A stretch of 36,670 nucleotides of DNA from UBA6136 sp039795615. GTDB lineage: Bacteria > Pseudomonadota > Gammaproteobacteria > Methylococcales > Methylococcaceae. The position numbers and the translations under genes were made by a program. Below the pieces are notes generated by a model. That model saw only the letters and a program-made list of their open reading frames with translations. It had not been told where the DNA came from and made no database searches. Below, one piece after another: positions 22,401-29,799 of this stretch (position 1 is the first letter of the stretch; each line of letters starts with the position of its first letter). Location: the NCBI GenBank assembly GCA_039795615.1, contig JBDKLO010000059.1, positions 1 to 36,670 of the forward strand, read 5' to 3'.

Positions 22401-23000
22401 ATGCGCATTATGAAGTGCCTCGTCACCATCGCTTTGTTGGGTTCGGCTTCCTTGTCGCTGGCTGCCGGCAACCCGGAAGCGGGTGAGGAAAAGGCGGGCT
22501 TGTGTGCCGGCTGCCATGGTGACGATGGCAATGCCGCCGCTCCCATCTTTCCAAAGCTTGCCGGCCAGCATGCCAGCTTCCTGATCAAGCAGTTGCATGA
22601 TTTTCGTTCCCAAAAACGGGTTGAGCCCACCATGAACGCCATGGCAGAGCCCCTGACCGACGAGGACGTTCTTGACCTGGCTGCCTTCTACACCAGCAAG
22701 AAAATCACCACTGAAGAGGCGGCGCCTAATCAGGCGGGTGAAAAACTCTACAAGGCCGGCAATCCGGCAACGGGTGTGCCTGCCTGTACCGGTTGTCATG
22801 GTCCGAAGGGCCGGGGCAACCCTTCTGCCGGCTTCCCCTCATTGCATGGTCAATACGCTGCCTATTTGGAAAAAACGCTGCACGACTTCAGAAGTGGCGA
22901 ACGCGCCAACGACAGTAATGAAATGATGCGCAAGGTGGCCAAACACATGAGTGATGAAGAAATTGCTGCCGTATCGGACTACGCCTCGACCCTCAAATAA
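22401..23000 (+). CDS. Dihaem cytochrome c4
   Basis: Periplasmic or membrane-attached electron carrier, usually donating to terminal oxidases. The 199-residue precursor has a signal peptide (cleavage expected after about residue 22, SLSLAAG) and two similar class I cytochrome domains with haem motifs CAGCH (35-39) and CTGCH (129-133). Candidate axial methionines lie in MNAMAEP (78-84) and in the KHMSDEE segment near the end. ATG at 22401 has GAGG 8 nt upstream. The dsbA gene follows after 36 nt, the familiar engB / cytochrome c4 / dsbA arrangement. Confidence 0.95.
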   Translation: MRIMKCLVTIALLGSASLSLAAGNPEAGEEKAGLCAGCHGDDGNAAAPIFPKLAGQHASFLIKQLHDFRSQKRVEPTMNAMAEPLTDEDVLDLAAFYTSKKITTEEAAPNQAGEKLYKAGNPATGVPACTGCHGPKGRGNPSAGFPSLHGQYAAYLEKTLHDFRSGERANDSNEMMRKVAKHMSDEEIAAVSDYASTLK

Positions 23001-23036
23001 GGCCCCGAATCTCGAACGTTTCAAAAGGACATGACC

Positions 23037-23678
23037 ATGACCAAGTTGCTGACTGGCTTTCTTTCATTGATCGCACTGAGCCTGATTGGATTTCAGACCC
23101 CTGTAATGGCCGAAGAATTTAAGGCTGGGACCGACTACGATCTCGTTAATCCCCCTCAGCCTACGCAGGATCCCAAGAAGGTCGAAGTACTGGAGTTTTT
23201 CTGGTACGGCTGCCCCCACTGTCTTGATTTTGAACCCGATCTCAATGCTTGGCTCAAGACCAAGCCTCAGAACGTTCAGTTCATTCGCCAACCGGCGGTT
23301 TTCAATGAGCAGTGGGCCGCCCATGCGAAGGCGTTTTACACTGCCGAAGCTTTGGGCGTTGAGGACAAATTACATGCCGACTTCTTTGATGCCATTCAGC
23401 ACAAGAAAGAGAAGCTCATGACCGAGGAGGATCAGGCCAAGTTTTTCGTGGCGCATGGCGTCGACGAAGCGGCCTTCCATCAGGCCTACAAATCTTTCGC
23501 TGTCGACTCAAAGATGCGAGTTGCCGCCATCATCGGCGCCAAATACGGCATTACCGGAACCCCCTCCATCGTGGTCAACGGCAAATTTGTCGTCAGCCCA
23601 GGAAAGTCTAAGTCCTTCTCTCGCATGATCGAGATCACGAACGCGCTGATCGCCCAGGAATCAGGCAAGAAAAAGTAA
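23037..23678 (+). CDS. dsbA: Thiol:disulfide interchange protein DsbA
   Basis: Periplasmic oxidase that introduces disulfides into exported proteins, 213 residues. There is a signal peptide (cleavage expected after VMA, about residue 25), a thioredoxin-like fold with the active site C59-P-H-C62 in FFWYGCPHC, and the cis-proline segment TGTPSIVVNG. ATG at 23037 is preferred because AAGGA lies about 7 nt upstream; the in-frame ATG at 23031 is only about 1 nt from it. The stop is directly next to the stop of the convergent ABC gene (TAATTA), so there is no room for a terminator between them. Confidence 0.96.
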   Translation: MTKLLTGFLSLIALSLIGFQTPVMAEEFKAGTDYDLVNPPQPTQDPKKVEVLEFFWYGCPHCLDFEPDLNAWLKTKPQNVQFIRQPAVFNEQWAAHAKAFYTAEALGVEDKLHADFFDAIQHKKEKLMTEEDQAKFFVAHGVDEAAFHQAYKSFAVDSKMRVAAIIGAKYGITGTPSIVVNGKFVVSPGKSKSFSRMIEITNALIAQESGKKK

Positions 23679-24878
23679 TTACAGCGCGGGGGTTAGTTTC
23701 GCTTCAAGGCGAAACAGCCCCCGTTCTGCGCTGAGGCCGTCTTCACTGATTGCCAATTCGGCAATCTGGCTTGAATACCCTAGCCAGCCTTCTGTCCCCC
23801 GAATCCCGCAGGCCAGCCGATACCGGCCCGCCGCCAATCCCAGCCGAGGGATCTCAAATTCCCAGCGGCCAGTCCCTCCCGCCGCCAGTTCAGCCTCTGC
23901 AGAGGCCAAGAGAACCCCTGAAGGACTCCAGCACTGGAGGACCAGCACCTCATTTGGCGCCACCGACCGCAGGTCAAGATGGAAACGAAGCGCAGAGCCA
24001 CTGGCGATCCGGGCCACGCCCTCCCCAGCCCCCACCAACGCCACCCCGGCCAGTAGTCCCGTCGTATCAAAGTCCACCGGCATATCAGGGGCGATCCCCA
24101 TGGGCTTGAGATTTCGATCCAGAAATCCCGTCGCCTCGTAGTAGCGTCTGAACATGGCATCCGTCTCACCGACACCTAGCGACTCACCCTCAAAAAGCAA
24201 AAGGCAACGATCGGCAATCTGCCGAACGTTCATTTCCGAATGGGACACAAAGAGAACCGTCGTCCCCGCCGCTTTCAGTTCGGCAAGGCGTTCAAGACAA
24301 CGCATCTGGAAGGCCATATCGCCCACGGCGAGGACTTCATCAATCAGCAATAAATCCATCGGAACGGCCGTTGCGATGGCGAATTCGAGGCGAGCATACA
24401 TGCCGTCCGAATACTGGCGAACCGGGACATCCAGCAGATCCCGAAGCCCGGAGAAGGCCACAATCGGCTCCACCAGGGCATCGGTTTTTTGGGTATCAAA
24501 CCCAAATTCCTGACATTTGGTATAGATGTTCTCTCGACCGGTCAGCAGGGGTTGAAGGCCCCCACCCAGCCGAATCAGAGGGGTAATGCTCCCCCGACGG
24601 AACACCTTGCCGGCATCCGGCCGAATATCACCGTTGATGATGCGAAGCAGTGTGCTCTTCCCCGCACCGTTGGGTCCAATCACCCCGATGCACTCCCCAC
24701 GACGGGCGTCCAGAGCCACATCCCGTAGCGCCCAGAATTCTGCCTCTCGCAACCGGGGCGTCTCAGTTCTTCCGAGCAGTCGAGTCCCGAAATCCAGGAG
24801 GCCGTTTTTCAGCGCCCGACTGGGGGAGCGGTTGAACTTTTTGGCCAAGCCCTCGATACGGAGTACGCTGCTAGACAC
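23679..24878 (-). CDS. Wzt-like polysaccharide ABC transporter ATPase, orphan
   Basis: ATP-binding subunit of the TagH/KpsT/Wzt type, which energises export of polysaccharides through a Wzm-like permease; 399 residues. Walker A GPNGAGKST (68-76), a signature-like QYSDGMYARLEFA (about 155-167), Walker B LLLIDEV (176-182) and the switch-His segment FVSHSEMN are present. The C-terminal part (about 250-399) is a beta-rich domain of the kind that binds the carbohydrate chain in Wzt. The start is GTG at 24878, with AAGGA 8 nt upstream. No permease or glycosyltransferase gene is adjacent; the gene lies 33 nt downstream of hemY in the same direction. The transported glycan is unknown. Confidence 0.9.
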   Translation of the reverse strand: MSSSVLRIEGLAKKFNRSPSRALKNGLLDFGTRLLGRTETPRLREAEFWALRDVALDARRGECIGVIGPNGAGKSTLLRIINGDIRPDAGKVFRRGSITPLIRLGGGLQPLLTGRENIYTKCQEFGFDTQKTDALVEPIVAFSGLRDLLDVPVRQYSDGMYARLEFAIATAVPMDLLLIDEVLAVGDMAFQMRCLERLAELKAAGTTVLFVSHSEMNVRQIADRCLLLFEGESLGVGETDAMFRRYYEATGFLDRNLKPMGIAPDMPVDFDTTGLLAGVALVGAGEGVARIASGSALRFHLDLRSVAPNEVLVLQCWSPSGVLLASAEAELAAGGTGRWEFEIPRLGLAAGRYRLACGIRGTEGWLGYSSQIAELAISEDGLSAERGLFRLEAKLTPAL

Positions 24879-24911
24879 GTCCAGGGTCCTTATCTCAGGG
24901 AAAAGAGCGAA

Positions 24912-26204
24912 CTAGCCCGGATGACCTTCCGGCTCCAGGCTCCCCGCCGATGGGGGCATGAGGAGCTCTAGTGCTCTCTCGACCCCCTCCGGTTCAAAGG
25001 CTTCTCCATGAGCCAGCCTCAGACCCTGCCGGTAAAGGCGGCTGGCGCCGACCTCATCGCGACGTTGATAAAGAACATCGCCCAGGATCTTGAGTGCTTC
25101 GGGCAGGGGCTTCAGACTCAGACTGGTTCTTGCAAACTCAATCGCACGCGCTTCCTGACCGGCCTTGACTGCAAGTCGGGCCAGGAGAGCGAAAAGCGCA
25201 GCATCCTCTCGATGAGGCCCCAGCCACTCCTGGACATGTTGCAACTGTTTCTGGGGGTCTTCGGCTTCAATCCGCCCATAGAGTTCCAGCATCTCAGGGG
25301 TCCATTCGCGCCCTAGAGCGAGACGCAACGGCTCTTCGACTTCCATGCCAACACCCGCATCAATCATGCCGCGGCAATAAACGCCAACCACCTCATCCTG
25401 AATTTGGACATGCTGTGGAACCCAACGCCACACCTCTCGGATGAGAGATGGATCCCGGGTTACCGCACGTTTCTCGAGCAAGGTCCGGTAGACCCTGACT
25501 TCCAACGCCCGCAAATCCGCTTCCGGATAGAGCTTGGCTTCACGTAATGAAGGAATCAGGTAATGCAGCGCCTCTTCGTCCCGAGTCCGCTCATAGCCTT
25601 CTCGCAGCATCCGGAGCACCAGCGGGTGGTTCGCGTGCGTCCGGTTAATCTCGTTCAGGTATTCCAGCGCTTCCTGATCTTCATGCGTTTCCAGAAGGAG
25701 ATCCGCTCTGAGAAGATGCACCGCAAGATCCACTTGAGCGGTTTCCTTACGCGCGCGGGCCAGGTAGTCCTCGCGCTGCTCTGGGGCACCCCGAATGTGC
25801 GCAGCGCGGGCTGCAACCAGATAATTGATCAGCGGAAGCGTGCTATCGGAGGCATGCCGAATCAAGGTCCGCTCCGCCCGCTCCCATTTGCCCTCGATCG
25901 TCTCGATATACCCTTGAGTTAGGGCTTCCTCCGACCGCTTCATCCTTTGGGCCAGATTTCGTCGCTTGATCGTCTCTGGAAGCCGTGCCGCACGCCAGGT
26001 GAAGAAGAAACCGAGGTTCAGGCTCACAAAGAGCACCGCAACGAACATCATGATCACATAGAGCGAGGTCTCAAGGACCCAGTCACCCAGGCCAATGATG
26101 ACGTAGCCTGCCTGCCCCGACGCCGAAAGATGCTGATAGATTCCGACCACAATCCCGAGAATCAGGAAGAACGCGGCCAGCGAAAAAACAATCCGGCGCC
26201 TCAT
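24912..26204 (-). CDS. hemY: HemY, membrane TPR protein of the haem operon
   Basis: Gammaproteobacterial-type HemY (not the Bacillus oxidase of the same name), 430 residues, thought to act with HemX and HemD in tetrapyrrole synthesis. There are two membrane spans at about 6-24 and 47-69, then a cytoplasmic tail of TPR-like helices (for example YIETIEGKWERAERTLIRHA). The ATG overlaps the hemD-hemX stop (ATGA). Gene order hemC-hemDX-hemY is standard, which supports the assignment as much as the sequence does. Confidence 0.92.
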   Translation of the reverse strand: MRRRIVFSLAAFFLILGIVVGIYQHLSASGQAGYVIIGLGDWVLETSLYVIMMFVAVLFVSLNLGFFFTWRAARLPETIKRRNLAQRMKRSEEALTQGYIETIEGKWERAERTLIRHASDSTLPLINYLVAARAAHIRGAPEQREDYLARARKETAQVDLAVHLLRADLLLETHEDQEALEYLNEINRTHANHPLVLRMLREGYERTRDEEALHYLIPSLREAKLYPEADLRALEVRVYRTLLEKRAVTRDPSLIREVWRWVPQHVQIQDEVVGVYCRGMIDAGVGMEVEEPLRLALGREWTPEMLELYGRIEAEDPQKQLQHVQEWLGPHREDAALFALLARLAVKAGQEARAIEFARTSLSLKPLPEALKILGDVLYQRRDEVGASRLYRQGLRLAHGEAFEPEGVERALELLMPPSAGSLEPEGHPG

Positions 26205-28720
26205 AGGCGTTCACCCGAAGCATCCGCCGGTTTGGGCTGAGGTGCCGCTGGTGGGGTCGAAGGCTCACCAGCAGGACTTTCTGGCTTGGCGACCTCGGCA
26301 GGCTTGACCTCCGGACTCGGGGGGGACTCAGGTGCTTTGCCTGCCTCGCCGGGCTTGGCCGCATCGGGCTTGGCCTTGGCTGACGGCTCCTTGTCCTTGG
26401 CATTTTTCACCGGCTTACCTGGCGCGGCGGCGGCCGGCGGGGTCTCCACCGGAGCAGCGGGCGCCGGATTCGGAGCCACCTTGGGAGGCTCGGCGCGGGC
26501 CGCAGAGGCCGTATCCCGCTTCTTGAGGATCTGGTCCTCAGCCTCAAGGCGCAGTTTCTCGATGTTCTGGAGCATAACCAACGACTTACTGATGTCCGGA
26601 TAGGCCACATTCAGGGATTGATCGCGAAGTTTCGCGATGTCTTTGAGGGTCTCCCGAGTTGACTCCTGATTGACATCGAAGTGCTCCTCGATCCATCCGG
26701 TCGCATCCTTCAGACTGTCCCCGTAGAGCCGCTCATCGTTTCGGAGCAATGCCGCCCGAGTCGTTTCGAGCTTCAGGATCAGAATCTGCTGCAGGGTATG
26801 CACCTGTTCGGGGGTCAGGAGCGCATCCACCCCGCGATCGATGCGACGAACCGTTACCAGTTCCTTGATTCCCTGAATGGCATGGTCGACCGCATCAGCA
26901 TCCGGATCCTGAGGGCCAGCATGTGCTTTCTCATCGGCCTTCTGGGCTTCATGCTGTTTGATGGTGCCCGCATGGGGAAGATGGGTCGGTAGCAAGGTGA
27001 CCTTCTTTTCAAGGGCAATCAGCTCCGCAGAGATGCCGACAATATCCAGGCCTTCGACCTTTCGCAATGAGGCCATTTCGCCGGCAAGCACTTCTCTCAC
27101 CTTGAATACGGCCGGATCACCGCTCTCATGGAGTCGCTGATCGGCAGCTTCCATGGCGGCCAGCACCGATTTCACATCACCGATCAGATTCAGTTTTTGA
27201 TTCGCAACGCCCAGAAGGTATTCCGCATCAGTGACCAAAAGATCGCCGCGGGTTTTGTTGAGCTGACTTTGGATCTGCTGAATCGCCTGCGCCAGGTCAC
27301 TGCGGGTAGCGTCCAGCTTCACGTCCAGCTGCTCGCCATGTTCGGCCAGAAGCCGTTCGATCTTGGCATCGTCGGTCGCGGCCTGGCTCTGCAAGCTCGC
27401 AATTTGGGCATGGAGGCTGGCGATTTCAGTCTGGGTTGCCGTCAGTTGATGGGTCACTTCCTGAACTTGCTGGCTCTTGTCCGAAATCTGCCCCCCCAAA
27501 CCCTCCTGGCGGGAACGCAATTCCTGAAGCACAAACCAGCCGCCCCCGACCAGGATGAGGGTGCCAAACAAAAGAACATAGCCCATCCAAGCGAAACCCC
27601 CGGACCTTGGAGGCTTTGGCTCACGCTCTGCCTTCTTGTCCTTTTTTCCTTTGCCAGACTTGGGATCGGGGACCGACTCTGGGGCTGGGGATTTCATCGC
27701 CGGTGTTTCCTCGGGGGCGGCAGCTGCCGTTTCAATCTCTGGCTCACTCACTGGCATTTCCTCAATCGGATCAGGTTCAGGCCCGGAAAGTTCGGGCTCG
27801 AGGTTCGGCAACGGGGCGTTGATTTCAGGCTCTGCAGGCAGGTCACCCTCAACGCGGGGCGAGGGATCATTCAACGGGGCATCCGGCGACCCTGTGATCG
27901 GGGCTTCCCGCAAGTGGAATGCGGTCTGACCGGTTCTTTGGGCGTGCGCATATTGGCGCATCGCCTGGGCCAAAGACTCATCTCCGGCAGATTCAGCTTC
28001 CAGCACCCGGCTCCAGCCCCATTCGTGGGCCAAACCAACAAGTCTTGGACCTGGCACCAGCAAAAGAGGACGCGGCTCATCGTAAAAGGCTGGACGCTGC
28101 CAGAGTGCCGTCAGTTGGGCCAGGGCTTCGCCACTGGTCACGACGATGCCATCAAACCGGGCAGCTCCCGTCGATTGAAGCTGATACTCCAGGGTCTCCA
28201 GAGGCACCGGAACGCGACGATAAATCTCAGCCACCGCGACCTCTGCGCCTCTCGCCTCCAGCGTCTGCCGCAAGAGTTCACGCCCGCCTTCGCCACGCAC
28301 AATCAGGATTCGCTGCCCCTCTACGGACAGCAAACGCGGGTCCTCCAAAAGGCCTTCACTGCTAAAGGTCGAAGGAACCAGTTCCACTCGAATCCCGTTG
28401 GATTCAAGTGCGTCCCGCGTTGCATCGCCGACCGCAGCAATGCGCGTGCCTTGGGCCAGATAAGAGGTCCAAGCCGGTTGGTTTAGCGACCAACGGACTG
28501 CATTGGCACTGACGAAGATGATCCAGTCCCACGCGCCCAACTGATTGAGAAGTTCGGGCCCAGGCGACCCTGGCTCCGGCGCCTCAATGGTCAATAGAGG
28601 CGCCATAATCACCTCGGCGCCCGCTTCATGGAGAAGACCAGCCAAGCCGTCCGCCTGTCCGGTGGGACGGGTCACCAAAAGGCGGTATCCGCTCAGGGGG
28701 GGCTGGAAGGAAGTCGTCAT
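26201..28720 (-). CDS. hemD: Fused uroporphyrinogen-III synthase (HemD) and HemX
   Basis: One 839-residue protein in place of the usual two. Residues about 1-260 are uroporphyrinogen-III synthase, which closes the HemC product into the macrocycle (LVTRPTGQADGL, IIFVSANAV, IAAVGDATRDAL, VTSGEAL, LLVPGPRL). A Pro/Glu-rich acidic linker (about 261-350) and a basic patch (KGKKDKKAEREPK) lead to one membrane span (about 375-397), a coiled coil (about 403-495) and the HemX-like helical domain (about 495-735). The last 100 residues are Pro/Ala/Lys-rich and probably disordered. The ATG overlaps the hemC stop (ATGA). The frame is open throughout with no sign of a lost stop codon, and such fusions are known elsewhere. 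Confidence 0.93.
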   Translation of the reverse strand: MTTSFQPPLSGYRLLVTRPTGQADGLAGLLHEAGAEVIMAPLLTIEAPEPGSPGPELLNQLGAWDWIIFVSANAVRWSLNQPAWTSYLAQGTRIAAVGDATRDALESNGIRVELVPSTFSSEGLLEDPRLLSVEGQRILIVRGEGGRELLRQTLEARGAEVAVAEIYRRVPVPLETLEYQLQSTGAARFDGIVVTSGEALAQLTALWQRPAFYDEPRPLLLVPGPRLVGLAHEWGWSRVLEAESAGDESLAQAMRQYAHAQRTGQTAFHLREAPITGSPDAPLNDPSPRVEGDLPAEPEINAPLPNLEPELSGPEPDPIEEMPVSEPEIETAAAAPEETPAMKSPAPESVPDPKSGKGKKDKKAEREPKPPRSGGFAWMGYVLLFGTLILVGGGWFVLQELRSRQEGLGGQISDKSQQVQEVTHQLTATQTEIASLHAQIASLQSQAATDDAKIERLLAEHGEQLDVKLDATRSDLAQAIQQIQSQLNKTRGDLLVTDAEYLLGVANQKLNLIGDVKSVLAAMEAADQRLHESGDPAVFKVREVLAGEMASLRKVEGLDIVGISAELIALEKKVTLLPTHLPHAGTIKQHEAQKADEKAHAGPQDPDADAVDHAIQGIKELVTVRRIDRGVDALLTPEQVHTLQQILILKLETTRAALLRNDERLYGDSLKDATGWIEEHFDVNQESTRETLKDIAKLRDQSLNVAYPDISKSLVMLQNIEKLRLEAEDQILKKRDTASAARAEPPKVAPNPAPAAPVETPPAAAAPGKPVKNAKDKEPSAKAKPDAAKPGEAGKAPESPPSPEVKPAEVAKPESPAGEPSTPPAAPQPKPADASGERL

Positions 28721-29646
28721 GCGTTTGCGAGGACCTTTTCGAGAATACGGTCAGCCCCGGCAGCCAAAAGCTGCTCAGCAAGTCTGCGTCCCAACTCAAC
28801 GGCTTCGGCTCGATCACCATGAATCTGATCCATCACGAAACTGCCGCCCTCCGGGTCAGCCACGATGCCGGTCAGCAGGAGCCCTTCGGGCCGAAGTTCG
28901 GCGTGACCTGCAATCGGAACCTGGCAGCCGCCGTCGAGGCGCGCGTTGAAGGCTCGTTCAGCAAAAACGCAATCTGCGGTATCCCGATGGTGCAGTGGCC
29001 GAATCAGATCCTCGATCACGCGGTCTCCCATCCGGCACTCGATGCCGATTGCGCCTTGCCCAACCGCAGGAAGCGAGACCGAGGCCTCCAAAGCTTCAGT
29101 AATGCGATGGCCAAGGCCCAGCCGCTTCAGGCCGGCTGCCGCCAAAATGATGGCATCGAGGCCCTCGGTTTCGAGTTTCTCCAGTCGGGTGCCGACATTG
29201 CCGCGGAGGGCAGTGATGCGCGCATGGGGGAGTCTTTGCCTGATCTGAGCCTGCCGTCTGAGGCTCGAGGTTCCGATGCGGGCATCGGCCGGCAAGGCAT
29301 CCAGCGAGGGGAACTTCAGTGAAACCAGGGCATCCCGGGGATCTTCTCGTTCCAGAATGACCGGAAGGTAAAGGCCCTCCGGAAAGTCCGCAGGAACATC
29401 CTTCATCGAGTGAACCGCAATATCCGCGTCACCGGCAAGGAGGCCATGCTCCAACTCCTTGACGAAAAGGCCTTTTCCACCCACTTTCGCCAGCGGCGCA
29501 TCCAGAATCTGGTCGCCACGCGTCACCATCTTGACCAGCTCCACCTGAAGCCCAGAATGGAGACTTTCCAGACGGCGAGCCACGTGTTCGGCCTGCCATA
29601 GGGCCAATGGGCTCTTGCGGGTCGCGATCCGAACGATTTGGGGCAC
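28717..29646 (-). CDS. hemC: Porphobilinogen deaminase HemC
   Basis: Hydroxymethylbilane synthase, which joins four porphobilinogens for haem synthesis; 309 residues. Landmarks are IATRKSPLALWQAE at the N-terminus, HSMKDVP, IGTSSLRR, ALRGNVGTR, and C241 in LDGGCQVP, the cysteine that holds the dipyrromethane cofactor. GTG at 29646 is chosen because it gives the family N-terminus and has AGGG 9 nt upstream; the frame stays open to 29751, but that part overlaps the leuS leader and is unlike HemC. It is first in the minus-strand haem operon, divergent from leuS. Confidence 0.96.
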   Translation of the reverse strand: MPQIVRIATRKSPLALWQAEHVARRLESLHSGLQVELVKMVTRGDQILDAPLAKVGGKGLFVKELEHGLLAGDADIAVHSMKDVPADFPEGLYLPVILEREDPRDALVSLKFPSLDALPADARIGTSSLRRQAQIRQRLPHARITALRGNVGTRLEKLETEGLDAIILAAAGLKRLGLGHRITEALEASVSLPAVGQGAIGIECRMGDRVIEDLIRPLHHRDTADCVFAERAFNARLDGGCQVPIAGHAELRPEGLLLTGIVADPEGGSFVMDQIHGDRAEAVELGRRLAEQLLAAGADRILEKVLANA

Positions 29647-29799
29647 TACTGAAAACCCTAAAGAAAATAACGCAAAGTCTATCAGATCAGCATCCCGGAG
29701 GGGCCGTTCGGCGGGGGGTTCAACACCCCGGCCTGCTTTGAATTGCGGCACCCATCCCCCTCTAGTATCCTTCGGGATTTACCGACGACAGCCCTCCCC

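Noticed and set aside
23679..24878. Possible edge of an O-antigen or capsule locus
   Set aside because: Both neighbours are housekeeping genes (dsbA, hemY) and no other polysaccharide gene is in the window.
27128..28486. Open frame of 452 codons opposite the hemD-hemX gene
   Set aside because: Shadow of a real gene: no start context, no recognisable domain, unusual composition.
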